DNA from: Siderastrea siderea | Taxonomy: Eukaryota; Cnidaria; Anthozoa; Scleractinia; Rhizangiidae | Direction of reading: 5' to 3' | Assembly: GCA_964030785.1 (NCBI GenBank) | Contig: OZ034968.1 | Span: forward strand, 68,009,399 to 68,073,398 | Length of the DNA stretch: 64,000 nucleotides | Shown: positions 43,193-54,035 of the stretch, one piece after another | Layout of the letters: the number at the start of each line of letters is the position of its first letter | Numbering within the stretch: the first letter of the stretch is position 1 | Notes under the pieces: generated by a model | What the model saw: only the letters and a program-made list of their open reading frames with translations | Databases searched by the model: none | What the model was told of the DNA's origin: nothing | Position numbers and translations under genes: made by a program

Positions 43193-45178
43193 ATGGCTGA
43201 GATTGTCGAACATTTCGAGAGAGAAGCAAGGTTTAAAGATGAAAATGAAGCAGAAATTATACGACAGAAACTCGAAAAGCCCGTGAACAACATTCTGGGG
43301 CAAGTGGAAAAGCAAGATCGTCGATTCCATAGCACTCTGATTCAAAGCGCAAGTGTTTACGAAGGAGTGAAAGTCCACCTGCCAAATGAATTCGACTTTA
43401 TGGTCAGAATTAAGGCTCTCACAAACGAACCATTGTTTTATCCTTGCGAGAAAGGTGACGGATAGGTAAAGCTCGCACTGGAAGAAGACGAATGGAAAGA
43501 GTTCAAAGACGAAGAAGGCTTCTTCAGTCCAAATCAGCTCGCCCGCCATTTTAAGAAGCTTGTCAATAAATCTTTAAGAGATACCGAGGTACCTGAAGGA
43601 TTAAACATCGTACGAACTAACCAAGACCTGGTGGATGGTCCATGGGGTCCAGTGTTTTTAGACCTACTTGGAAACAGCAGTGAGCCTGACGACCCGTCTG
43701 GTGTGATGTACTCAGAAACACATGGCCCTGCTACAACACTTTACATCTCATGGGAAGGTGGCAGTAGTTACAAAAATCTAGAAGTAAACGTTGACTTGAC
43801 ACCAACTCTGGAGTACCCGATATCCAAGCTTCCTGTCCAGCCACCAAACCTCCCACAGTCAGTTGACCAGTGCCTCCAGAGAAGCGGGTTTCACGTTGTC
43901 CCCGCTGGATTTGACGTCTGGCGCATCTCGTTCTCCGTGGCCGAGAAAGAAATTCTGTGCCGTTCATGAGAAATGTCATGTCAGAATGTCTGGGTTTGGA
44001 TCCATCCTTGATTCCATCGTACATATTCAAGTCCGTTCTGATATCTCAGTTGTTTACAACGGAGCATTCCTGGGAAAAGGAGTATTGGTCACAGCAGATA
44101 GATAACGCCTTAGAGGTCACACTGCAAGGGTACGGCACGCGCAGAAATGCACAGTTTCTTTATTCCAGGGTACAATCTACTGTCCATCGCCGATCATGAG
44201 AACAAACTTCGACAATGCATCCTAAAGGAAATGAGGAATGGACTGAGAGGTTTGAAAATGAATCAGACACCGGAAGACGTCAAGGAAACAAGACAGCAGA
44301 TCAGGGTGCTAGAAATGATCGATTTGCTAGAGTACGTGGTCTCCAACACTGTCTGTGGAAAGGAGCCCACCACGGTGTGGAACAAAATGTTTGTCAACAT
44401 TGACAATATTCCTGAATCCCACAAGTATGGAATCAGTTCACTGACCTCAACAGCACGGAGCTTGATGAGTATGCCTATGGCGTGCTCATTCAAATATGGA
44501 GTTTGGTTGAAGATTTCTTCAAACAGCTGCTCACCTCTCTTAAAGGAGAACTGAATTTGCTGGCTCAGAAGTTCTACATCAGAACCTGCGACAAGAAAAA
44601 GCAATTCGAAATTAAGCACAAGATCACGACCAAATATGCCGTCGAGCAGATGCCTCTTCGTCAACTGGTCTACGAGATCGCTCATGATCTTGCTGAATGT
44701 TACACTGGCGATGAGGGCTATTCGTTTTGGACAAATCTGCACAAAGCAGTTCCCGTTAGTTACAAATCAGCACGCTTCTTCCAGGATGTCGCTGATGTCA
44801 CCTTCAATGTAGGAAGCAGCAAAGGACTCTCAATGTTCAAATATCGCATGAAGCAGTATTTCGCCATTATCCCCGAGCCATATTTGATGACCCTTGTTGT
44901 CAATTACGTTCGCCAGATATTCTACTTTGCTCAAGATACCTTAAGACGTAAACTTGAATACATCACAATACCCGAGTTAGATTTGGGTTAATTTGTCAAA
45001 ATACTGTGGGTGCTTTCGTGAACAGTGTGGTGCCTTTTTGTGCCGTCGATTTAGATTACTAGAGAAACCTTTACAGACGCCAAAAATAACTGATGATGAG
45101 GATGGTGGTGAGAACGATGATGATGACAATGATGGAGACGATGATGATGACGATGATGATGATGACGACGACGTTTAA
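43193..45178 (+). pseudogene. Mab-21/cGAS-like nucleotidyltransferase pseudogene, intronless
   Basis: From the ATG at 43193 one protein can be followed across several frames. Its N-terminal nucleotidyltransferase part has NEFDFMVRIKAL, where E and D fit the metal-binding pair, and NLEVNVDLTPTLEYP, where D fits the third acidic residue. The Mab-21 C-terminal part has FMRNVMSECLGL, FFIPGYNLL, FTDLNSTELDEYAYGVL, and RRKLEYITIPELDLG. Breaks are an in-frame TAG at 43463-43465 and frame changes near 43953, 44150 and 44425. A further shift near 44987 may lead into an acidic (D)n tail. None of the shifts has GT-AG borders. Working members are cGAS-like receptors that make cyclic dinucleotides on sensing nucleic acid, or non-catalytic Mab-21 proteins. 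Assembly indels could mimic some breaks. Confidence 0.82.
45094..45177 (+). repeat. (GAT/GAC)n acidic-codon tract
   Basis: This degenerate trinucleotide tract encodes poly-Asp in one frame, directly after the Mab-21-like relic. Confidence 0.8.
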
Positions 45179-45256
45179 AATGCCTCTGAGCCTAAACGAG
45201 GGGCAATTATTCGCTACCACTCGGATTAGTCGGAATAGTTGACACTAGAGTTACCC

Positions 45257-45542
45257 CTGAGAAAACAGTCGACGTTTCGCGAGGTCGCCCCTTGACCCCT
45301 CGCAAAACGACGTCTGTGTAACGAGCGCAAAAATTCCATGCTGATGACGCGTCACTGCCCAGATATAGGTAGTGCTTCTGATTGGTTGAAACGTGAGGGA
45401 ATTTCGTTTCAACCAATCATAAGCACTACCTAGATCTGGGTAGTGACGCGTCATCAGTATGGAATTTTTGCGCTCGTCATCAGACGTCGTTTTGCGAGGG
45501 CTCAATTAAGTGGCGACCTCGAAAAGTCGGCTGTTTTCTCAG
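45257..45542. mobile_element. 286-bp foldback MITE with CTGAGAAAACAG ends
   Basis: The arm CTGAGAAAACAGTCGAC at the left is inverted at the right as GTCGGCTGTTTTCTCAG. Further pairing includes GGTCGCC/GGCGACC, CGCAAAACGACGTC, GCGCAAAAATTCCAT, TGATGACGCGTCA and TAGTGCTTCTGATTGGTTGAA around a centre near 45393. I recall this family as very frequent in coral genomes. The target duplication could not be fixed (flanks ttac and ttgc). Confidence 0.8.
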
Positions 45543-45686
45543 TTGCAGTGCGATGTACTCTTCCTCCCCCGCTCCCCTTCTTAGACAAATACTTTCTGTA
45601 ATAGTCTCGTAATATACTTTATGCTTTGTTTAATGAAGGGATGAAATAAAAAGAACTCAAATAAGAGCTCACAACCTTTCTCGTAC

Positions 45687-45725
<39 letters not shown>

Positions 45726-45738
45726 CTGTAGTAGTAGT
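45687..45738. repeat. (TAG)n microsatellite, 3' tail of LINE copy 1
   Basis: About 17 TAG units with one variant (ctg). On the minus strand they follow the LINE 3' end CAAATAAAGCAATTTAC, so they form its terminal tract. Confidence 0.9.
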
Positions 45739-48165
45739 AAATTGCTTTATTTGCATGACCGCAAGATTTTACAGTATTGCAAAAGCATATTTATAGTCAT
45801 TAATAACAAAACAAGACTAATAGTACTCTAATATTATGCTAATGAACCTAAGTTACACCACTTTCACTTGATAATAACAATGTATCACGTATATTCATAC
45901 ACAAGGAAATAAACTTCATTACTAGCTTATTCACATGATGGTCGTTAGAGTTCATGAGAAGTTTTATGCTTTCTGGGGTTGATTTCCTTTCAATGTCAGG
46001 TATTATTTCATTGATTCGATGGAAGAATGTCTGCCTCTGCAGAGAGTATTTGCTACATTGCAACAAGGAATGAGTTTCATTTTCTACTTGATTTGATTTA
46101 CACAATGGGCATAATCTAGTTTCTCTGGGCATATGATCGGTTTGATATCGACCTAGTTCAATCATAAGTTTGTGATTGCTTACTCTAAACTTCACTAAAT
46201 TTCGTCTTTCATTAAAGTTTTTTAGCTGGTTTAAATAATCAGATGTAACGTATTCATCTTTAAAAACTTTATAAAATTCTAATTTCTTTGAATGTTCAAG
46301 GCTGTGTCGCCAGAAGGATATATATTTCTCTTTCATATTAGTTGTATATCGCCTTATTCTATCATTATCTAAAGATTCAGGATCTCAGTTGGATAGATGA
46401 TATTGTCTATCAAGTTCATAAAATTGGAATGAAATCCGGAGTTATTAATAAAATGTAGATTCTTCGACATGAGGAAAGATTGTTTGACTATAGAGTCATT
46501 ATCATTGCTGTTTGGATAAACAAAATATTTCATAATTTTCTGATTAATTGGGATTATTAGCGGTAATCTTCCAAGTTCGGCTCTGCAAGCTACGTTAGAG
46601 GCCTTATTGTTTACTTCTAAGTATATAGTGTTTACAAAATTTGAGATGAATTTTTTCTATTGGGGAACTATCCCATGCTTTAAATTCTGCTTAGTGTACA
46701 TCCCCCATATCTCGCTGTTGTAGTTTAAAATCGGAAATATCATTGTGTCAAAAATCTGGGATGCGGTATTGGGATTAAGTCTATTGAGAAGTGTTTGTTT
46801 TCGTATACTAGAAAAGGCGTGCAGGGCTTTTTCTTTTAAGTGTTCGACTGCAAGAGTAAAGTTTCCCGTTGGAGTTTAACGTGTACCTAAGTAGGTGTAT
46901 TTTTGAACAATTTCAATTGGCTCGGTGGCTATGTTGAAGTTGATGTTAACGGATTTCCTTGGGCGTTTTTGGAATATCATTATTTTTGTTTTCTTGGGAT
47001 TGACTTTTAGCATCCATGTTTTGCAATATGAAGAGAGAGTTTTTAAACAATTTTGTAATCCTGTTTTGGATCTTGATAGGATGATCAAATCATCTGCATT
47101 CAGTAGTGAATTTATTTTTGTTCCATTTGGAAGAACAAATGGATCAGACAGTGTGTTTTCGAGTAAATAAGGCAAATTGTTTAAATAGAGGTTAAATAAA
47201 AGAGGACTTAAAATACATCCTTGACGTACACCTCTTGAGTATGAGAAAGATCGAGTTTTGTTTTCTCCGATTCTAATGGAACATGTTGAATTGTAATAAA
47301 GGCTTTTGATCAGATTGTAGAAAAGTCCTCCTATGTTGATTTTGAGCAGCTTGTAAAACAATCCCTCGTGCCAAACAGAGTCGAAAGCTTTACGAAAATC
47401 TTCGAAACAAGCATAGACTTTTTCCTTATGGTAGTGGACATATTTATCTCTTAGGGTCCTTAGAGTGAAAACATGGTCTGCAGTACGATTTTCAGGTAGA
47501 AAGCCGATTTGTAATTTGTGTAATATCTTGTTTTCTTTCAAATACAAGTACAGTCTTTGATCTAAAATGGAACAAAACAGTTTTCCAAGGCAACTAGATA
47601 CACATATGCCTCTATAGTTTGTCAATTGGATCACTCTTGTCACCCGATTTGTAGATTGGGGTTATAAGGCCTTGACACCAAATATCTGGCATTTTTCCAG
47701 ATTGTAAAATGAAGTTAAAAAGTTTGATTTAAATAGGCGTAAGCGATTCAAGGCTCGCTTTGATCATTTCATTTCTTATTTTGTCAACAAATGGCGATTT
47801 CTTATTCTTCAACTTCTTCACCGCTTGACGTATTTCTTGCTCAGTTACCTCTTGATCTAAATAGTTAAGCTGTTCTTTTTCTTTTTCTAATGATAGTAGC
47901 TCATCATAGACTCCTTGATGATTTATGGTAGTTCTCAGGTCATTGGAATGTAAGGATTGAAAATGGTTGAGCCATGTTTCTTCCGAGATTGGGACAGGAA
48001 CATTTTCGTCGATGGTATCGTTCATCGATTTTAGACACCTCCAAAACGACGCTTTGTCGGGATTTAATGCTAGCTCGTCGAGTTGCAGAGTTCTTTCTTT
48101 CTGAAATTTTGTCCTTTTTGAGTCAAGGAACTTTTTATAATCACTCAGAGTTTTGTGAAATTTCT
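45739..48165 (-). mobile_element. LINE copy 1, degenerate, 5' truncated
   Basis: On the minus strand this carries the RT and C-terminal zinc-knuckle region of the same LINE as copies 2 and 3. The frame is broken into pieces (48025-47729, 47643-46876 and 46336-45848). The catalytic box reads NADD in place of YADD. Unlike copy 2 it keeps the segment EKVYACFE ahead of the motif A DFRKAFDSVW. The zinc-knuckle-like CPLCKSNQVENETH with its downstream Cys is intact. The 5' side stops at 48165, where copy 2 joins without any tail. Confidence 0.88.
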
Positions 48166-50334
48166 CCTGTCACTTTCACTTGATAATAACAATGTATCAC
48201 GTATATTCATACACAAGGAAATAAACTTCATTACTAGCTTATTCACATGATAGTCGTTAGAGTTCATGAGAAGTTTTATGCTTTCTGAGGTTGATTTCCT
48301 TTCAATATCAGGTATTATTTCATTGATTCGATTGAAGAATGTCTGCCTCTGCAGAGAGTATTTGCTACATTGCAACAAGAAATGAGTTTCATTTTCTACT
48401 TGATTTGATTTACACAATGGGCATAATCTAGTTTCTCTGGGCATATGATCGGTTTGATATCGACCTAGTTCAATCATAAGTTTGTGATTACTTACTCTAT
48501 ACTTCACTAAATTTCGTCTTTCATTAAAGTTTCTTAGCTGGTTTAAATAATCAGATGTAACGTAGTCATCCTTAAAAACTTTATAAAATTCTAATTTCTT
48601 TGAATGTTCAAGGCTGTGTCGCCAGGAGGATATATATGTCTCTTTCATATTAGTTGTATATCGCCTAATTCTATCATTATCTAAACATTCAGGATCTAAA
48701 TTGGATAGATGATATTGTTCTATCAAGTTCATAAAATTGGAATGAAATCCGGAGTTATTAATGAAATGTAGATTCTTCGACATGAGGAAAGATTGTTTGA
48801 CTATAGAGTCATTATCTTTGTTGTTTAGATAAACAAAATATTTCATAATTTTCTGATTAATTGGGATTATTAGCGGTAATCTTCCAAGTTCGGCTCTGCA
48901 AGCTACGTTAGAGGCCTTATTGTTTACTTCTAAGTAGTGTTTACAAAATTTGAGATGAATTTTTTCTGTTGGGGAACTATCCCATGCTTTAAAATTCTGC
49001 TTAGTGTACATCCCCCATATCTCACTGTTGTAGCTTAAGATCGGAAATATCATTGTGTCAAAAATCTGAGATGCGGTATTGGGATTAAGTCTATTGAGAA
49101 GTGTTTGTTTTCGTATACTAGCAAAGGCGTACAAGGGTTTTTCTTTCAAGTGTTCGACTGCAAGAGTAAAGCTTCCCGTTGGAGTTAAACGTGTACCTAA
49201 ATAGGTGTATTCTTGAACAATTTCAATTGGCTCGGTGCCTATGTTGAAGTTGATGTCAACGGATTTCCTTGGGCGTTTTTGGAAAATCATTACTTTTGTT
49301 TTCTTGGGATTGACTTTTAGCATCCATGTTTTGCAATATGAAGAGAGAGTGTTTAAACAGTTTTGTAATCCTGTTTTGGATCTTGATAGGATGATCAAAT
49401 CATCTGCATACAATAGTGAATTTATTTTTGTTCCATTTGGAAGAACAAATGGATCAGACAGCGTGTTTTCGAATAAATACGGCAAATTGTTTATATAGAG
49501 GTTAAATAAAAGAGGACTTAAAATACATCCTTGACGTACACCTCTTGAGTATGAGAAAGATCGAGTTTTGTTTTCTCCGATTCTAATGGAACATGTTGAA
49601 TTGCAATAAAGGCTTTTGATCAGATTGTAGAAATGTCCTCCTATGTTGATTTTGAGCAGCTTGTAAAACAATCCCTCGTGCCAAACAGAGTCGAAAGCTT
49701 TACGAAAATCTTTATGGTAGTGGACATATTTATCTATTAGGGTCCTTAGAGTGAAAACATGGTCTGCAGTACGATTTTCAGGTACAAAGCCAATTTGGGA
49801 ATTGTGTAATATCTTGTTTTCTCTAAAATACAAGTATAGTCTTTGATTTAAAATGGAACAAAACAGTTTTCCAAGGCAACTCGATACACATATGCCTCTA
49901 TAGTTTGTTGGATCACTCTTGTCACCCGATTTGTAGATTGGAGTTATAAGGCCTTGACACCAAATATCTGGCATTTTTCCAGATTGTAAAATGAGATTAA
50001 AAAGTTTGATGTAAATAGGCATAAGCGATTCAAGGCTCGCTTTGATCATTTCATTTCTTATTTTGTCAACAAATGGCGATTTCTTATTCTTCAATTTCTT
50101 CACCGCTTGACGTATTTCTTGCTCAGTTACCTCTTGATCTAAATAGTTAAGCTGTTCTTTTTCTTTTTCTAATGATAGTAGTTCATCATAGACTCCTTGA
50201 CGATTTATGGAAGTTCTCAGGTCATTGGAATGTAAGGATTGAAAATGGTTGAGCCATGTTTCTTCCGAGCTTGGGGCAGGAACATTTTCGTCGATAGTAT
50301 CGTTCATCGATTTTAGACAACTCCAAAACGACAC
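48145..50334 (-). CDS. LINE reverse transcriptase and zinc-knuckle region, copy 2
   Basis: The 729-aa frame includes the RT core: LITPIYKSGDKSDPTNYRGI, QIGFVPENRTADHVFTL, DFRKAFDSVWHEGLFYKL, RGVRQGCILSPLLFNLYIN, the catalytic YADDLIIL, and KTWMLKVNPKKTKVMI. A long C-terminal region contains CPLCKSNQVENETHFLLQC. A 24-bp in-frame deletion removes the strand before motif A (EKVYACFE in copy 1), which probably harms the enzyme. The last codons after SSESD come from copy 1 sequence across the junction. The clade is uncertain; it is an APE-type LINE. Confidence 0.9.
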   Translation of the reverse strand: MSFWSCLKSMNDTIDENVPAPSSEETWLNHFQSLHSNDLRTSINRQGVYDELLSLEKEKEQLNYLDQEVTEQEIRQAVKKLKNKKSPFVDKIRNEMIKASLESLMPIYIKLFNLILQSGKMPDIWCQGLITPIYKSGDKSDPTNYRGICVSSCLGKLFCSILNQRLYLYFRENKILHNSQIGFVPENRTADHVFTLRTLIDKYVHYHKDFRKAFDSVWHEGLFYKLLKINIGGHFYNLIKSLYCNSTCSIRIGENKTRSFSYSRGVRQGCILSPLLFNLYINNLPYLFENTLSDPFVLPNGTKINSLLYADDLIILSRSKTGLQNCLNTLSSYCKTWMLKVNPKKTKVMIFQKRPRKSVDINFNIGTEPIEIVQEYTYLGTRLTPTGSFTLAVEHLKEKPLYAFASIRKQTLLNRLNPNTASQIFDTMIFPILSYNSEIWGMYTKQNFKAWDSSPTEKIHLKFCKHYLEVNNKASNVACRAELGRLPLIIPINQKIMKYFVYLNNKDNDSIVKQSFLMSKNLHFINNSGFHSNFMNLIEQYHLSNLDPECLDNDRIRRYTTNMKETYISSWRHSLEHSKKLEFYKVFKDDYVTSDYLNQLRNFNERRNLVKYRVSNHKLMIELGRYQTDHMPRETRLCPLCKSNQVENETHFLLQCSKYSLQRQTFFNRINEIIPDIERKSTSESIKLLMNSNDYHVNKLVMKFISLCMNIRDTLLLSSESDRRNFTKL

Positions 50335-51790
50335 TTTGTCGGGATTAAATGCTAGCTCGTCGAGTTGCAGAGTTTTTCTTTCTGAAATTCTTTCCTTTTC
50401 GAGTCAAGGAGCTTTTTATAATCATTCAGAATTTTGTGAAATTTCTCCCGTAACTCAGAGTTAAGGGGATCGCGATGTTTTTGATTTGACAGTTTTCGTA
50501 ATTCGTGTCTTTTCAGTTGACATTCACGGTCGAACCATTTTTTGCTAGATGTTATCCTAATACGTTTACGAGATCTTTTGGTTTTAATCTTGAGGCAGAT
50601 TTTTGATGTCGCAGTTAGAATGTTCACAGCATCGTCCAACGAGACATTTACATCTTCAGTGTTTCGTTCCATAAATTCTCTGATTAGAATCTGGATTGGT
50701 TCCGTACGTAATGCGTTTCTGAATTTTAAGTAAGAGTCATTTTCCCAGCAAAACTGGCGTGGCAGACTTATTAATCTATTGGTGGAGGTTGAAGTTTGGG
50801 TTTCGCTTGCTGGTAAGCTGGTGTTGAGATTCAACCATGCTACGATGGCACTGTGGTCCGACAAGTAGGACGGCTGTTTAACAACAAAATTGGCAACGTT
50901 TAGAAATGTGCACTGATCGCATATTATGTAATCAATAACGCTTGTCCCGTTTTTTCCATGAAAAGTGGGTCTGCCTAGGGTATCTCCATTAACTCTGCCA
51001 TTAACTATTCTTAGATCAAGGTTTTTGCAAATTTCTAATAGTTTTTTCCCATGACTATTCAATAAATTATCAAAACTATTTCTTTGGGCTGGCTGAAAAG
51101 CTGATTCCGACTGATCATTAGTAATTATGCTGTTTCCTTCTTGTGAGACAGTATCGGAGTATTTTCCGGTTCTTGAATTAAAGTCCCCCATAAGAATTAC
51201 TGATCCTAATGTAGAAAAGTGCACTATGTCTCGCTCTAGCTGATCAAAAATTTCGAGATCGAAATATTTTGAGTTACACGGAGGTATATACACCCCGCAA
51301 ACGTAAATATCCTTCACCGAATTTAAGAAACTTTTTTCGATTTTGAACCATAAAAAATTTTGAGTTGTTTTCGTGATTGAAATATTTTTATGGAGTTTGT
51401 TTTTGTAAAATAAAGCTATTCCTCCAGAGTTCCGACCACCTTTTCTCGATTGGTTAGGAGTGGAACATTGAACAAAAGATTTATATCCGACTATTTCCAA
51501 ATCAGAGCAATTGCCAATTTCGGTTAGTACTATAAAATCAGAATTATCAATAACGCTCAAAAAATCAATACTTTGTAACTTGTTTCCAAGGTATTTGGAA
51601 GATAGTCCGTTGATATTCCAGGCACAAAAGGACAAGTTGCTTGAAATATCGGGGTGATCTTTGGTGCCAATGATAGATTGCTAAATTCCTTAGTATACTC
51701 ATTATACTGGTATAAAATTTATCCTACTTAATTAAGTGTCTAATGTTCAAATCAGGTTGCTTGGTTAATTATAGAAATGATTTTACAAAT
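48166..51790 (-). mobile_element. LINE copy 2, near full length ORF2
   Basis: On the minus strand this gives an AP-type endonuclease frame (51635-50352) and an RT frame (50334-48145), plus a C-terminal CPLC-x-H-x-C knuckle. The two frames are separated by a one-base deletion in an A-rich run: copy 1 keeps the frame at the matching place. No gag-like ORF1 is found between 51636 and the TAG tract at 51793. The element's 3' UTR and tail (~120 bp in copy 3) are absent, because copy 2 runs straight into copy 1 at 48165. Confidence 0.9.
50352..51635 (-). CDS. LINE endonuclease domain (EEP family), copy 2
   Basis: This 427-aa frame begins MSFCAWNINGLSSKYLGNKL, giving the WNINGL start typical of exonuclease-endonuclease-phosphatase domains. 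LTEIG, GGIALFYKN, VYIPP, LMGDFNSRTGK and LSDHSAIVAW follow, covering the metal-binding N, E, D/N and the final S-D-H motif. The enzyme nicks target DNA to prime reverse transcription. The last residues after KRKEFQKEK are out of the family frame because of the one-base deletion; the RT continues in the next frame. Confidence 0.88.
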   Translation of the reverse strand: MSFCAWNINGLSSKYLGNKLQSIDFLSVIDNSDFIVLTEIGNCSDLEIVGYKSFVQCSTPNQSRKGGRNSGGIALFYKNKLHKNISITKTTQNFLWFKIEKSFLNSVKDIYVCGVYIPPCNSKYFDLEIFDQLERDIVHFSTLGSVILMGDFNSRTGKYSDTVSQEGNSIITNDQSESAFQPAQRNSFDNLLNSHGKKLLEICKNLDLRIVNGRVNGDTLGRPTFHGKNGTSVIDYIICDQCTFLNVANFVVKQPSYLSDHSAIVAWLNLNTSLPASETQTSTSTNRLISLPRQFCWENDSYLKFRNALRTEPIQILIREFMERNTEDVNVSLDDAVNILTATSKICLKIKTKRSRKRIRITSSKKWFDRECQLKRHELRKLSNQKHRDPLNSELREKFHKILNDYKKLLDSKRKEFQKEKLCNSTS

Positions 51791-51792
51791 CG

Positions 51793-51824
51793 TAGTAGAA
51801 GAATAGTAGTAGTAGAATAGTAGC

Positions 51825-51861
<37 letters not shown>

Positions 51862-51862
51862 A

Positions 51863-51898
<36 letters not shown>

Positions 51899-51934
51899 CA
51901 GTACTAGTAGCAGTAGTAGTAGTAGTAGTAGTAA

Positions 51935-51987
<53 letters not shown>

Positions 51988-51988
51988 A

Positions 51989-52033
<45 letters not shown>

Positions 52034-52073
52034 CAGTACTAGTAGTAGTAGTAGTAGTAGTAGTAGCAGTAGC

Positions 52074-52121
<48 letters not shown>

Positions 52122-52191
52122 GGTGGTGGTGGTGGTGGTGGTGGTGGTGGTGGTGGTGGTGGTGGTGGTGGTGGTGGTGGTGGTGGTGGTG

Positions 52192-52274
<83 letters not shown>
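51793..52274. repeat. Long (TAG)n microsatellite with a (TGG)n core
   Basis: About 480 bp of TAG units with AAT, CAG and ACT variants, plus a pure (GGT)n block at about 52111-52200. It is the 3' tail of LINE copy 3 on the minus strand and also borders the 5' side of copy 2. The long poly-Thr and poly-Val ORFs across it are artefacts. Confidence 0.95.
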
Positions 52275-52275
<1 letters not shown>

Positions 52276-53537
52276 AATTGCTTTATTTGCATGACCGCAA
52301 GATTTTACAGTATTGCAAAAGCATATTTATAGTAATTAATAACAAAACAAGACTAAAATTACTGTAATATTATGCTAATGAACCTAAGTTACATCACTTT
52401 CACTTGATAATAACAATGTATCACGTATATTCATACACAAGGAAATAAACTTCATTACTAGCTTATTCACATGATAGTCGTTAGAGTTCATGAGAAGTTT
52501 TATGCTTTCTGAGGTTGATTTCCTTTCAATATCAGGTATTATTTCATTGATTCGATTGAAGAATGTCTGCCTCTGCAGAGAGTATTTGCTACATTGCAAC
52601 AAGAAATGAGTTTCATTTTCTACTTGATTTGATTTACACAATGGGCATAATCTAGTTTCTCTGGGCATATGATCGGTTTGATATCGACCTAGTTCAATCA
52701 TAAGTTTGTGATTACTTACTCTATACTTCACTAAATTTCGTCTTTCATTAAAGTTTCTTAGCTGGTTTAAATAATCAGATGTAACGTAGTCATCCTTAAA
52801 AACTTTATAAAATTCTAATTTCTTTGAATGTTCAAGGCTGTGTCGCCAGGAGGATATATATGTCTCTTTCATATTAGTTGTATATCGCCTAATTCTATCA
52901 TTATCTAAACATTCAGGATCTAAATTGGATAGATGATATTGTTCTATCAAGTTAAAAAAATTGGAATAAAATCCGGAGTTATTAATGAAATGTAGATTCT
53001 TCGACATGAGGAAAGATTGTTTGACTATAGAGTCATTATCTTTGTTGTTTAGATAAACAAAATATTTCATAATTTTCTGATTAATTGGGATTATTAGCGG
53101 TAATCTTCCAAGTTCGGCTCTGCAAGCTACGTTAGAGGCCTTATTGTTTACTTCTAAGTAGTGTTTACAAAATTTGAGATGAATTTTTTCTATTGGGGAA
53201 CTATCCCATGCTTTAAAATTCTGCTTAGTGTACATCCCCCATATCTCACTGTTGTAGCTTAAGATCGGAAATATCATTGTGTCAAAAATCTGAGATGCGG
53301 TATTGGGATTAAGTCTATTGAGAAGTGTTTGTTTTCGTATACTAGCAAAGGCGTACAGGGCTTTTTCTTTCAAGTGTTCGACTGCAAGAGTAAAGTTTCC
53401 CGTTGGAGTTAAACGTGTACCTAAATAGGTGTATTCTTGAACAATTTCAATTGGCTCGGTGCCTATGTTGAAGTTGATGTCAACGGATTTCCTTGGGCGT
53501 TTTTGGAAAATCATTACTTTTGTTTTCTTGGGATTGA
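52275..53537 (-). mobile_element. LINE copy 3, 5' truncated, 376-aa RT C-terminal frame
   Basis: On the minus strand a 376-aa frame (53514-52384) covers the end of the RT and the C-terminal knuckle. It is nearly identical to copy 2, so both are recent or were copied from each other. It keeps its own stop, a ~110-bp 3' UTR (AATAAAGCAATTTAC end) and a TAG tail. The 5' break at 53537 is followed at once by another (TAG)n tract, so this copy is enclosed by TAG repeats. Confidence 0.9.
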
Positions 53538-53541
53538 CTAC

Positions 53542-53631
<90 letters not shown>
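53538..53631. repeat. (TAG)n microsatellite at the 5' border of LINE copy 3
   Basis: About 30 nearly perfect TAG units, in the same orientation as the other TAG tracts of the array. Confidence 0.95.
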
Positions 53632-53680
53632 GGGCGTTTATGAGCGTTTATGGGCGTTTATGGGCGTTTATGAGATCATT
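53632..53680. repeat. (GGGCGTTTAT)n minisatellite
   Basis: Four units of GGGCGTTTATG or GAGCGTTTATG in a row. The reverse complement, ATAAACGCCC, is scattered at 59262-59645, so both come from one repeat family. Confidence 0.85.
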
Positions 53681-54035
53681 TACGGCAGCGGAATTTTGTA
53701 AAGCGCATTCAACGTCCAGTTCATGGACAGGTCCTCTTTAATATTTGACTGTCTGCGCGCGAGTCTCTCCAGCATTTGCTGTCACTTAAAATCAACTACA
53801 AAGTTAGCAAGTCATGCCTTTTTATGTGTATTTATTGAAGATTTAGACCACCTTCTCTTCGGGAGTAGAAACATATGTTATATTAAATACTGTCTTCACC
53901 TCAATAAAAAATTGTGAAACGTAAATATGTTTATTAACAAGCGAAAACCACGCTTTGCCGCAAAAAAGGAACTCGTGAGTTGATGAAATACTGTACTACT
54001 AGAAGTTCTGACAAACCTCAAATTACTCACATTGT

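Noticed and set aside
45251..45505. 84-codon ORF over the foldback element at 45257-45542
   Set aside because: The inverted arms of the MITE explain the sequence; the ORF has no independent support.
51783..52332. Long poly-Thr and poly-Val ORFs on opposite strands
   Set aside because: They are direct translations of the (TAG)n/(GGT)n microsatellite and have no other content.
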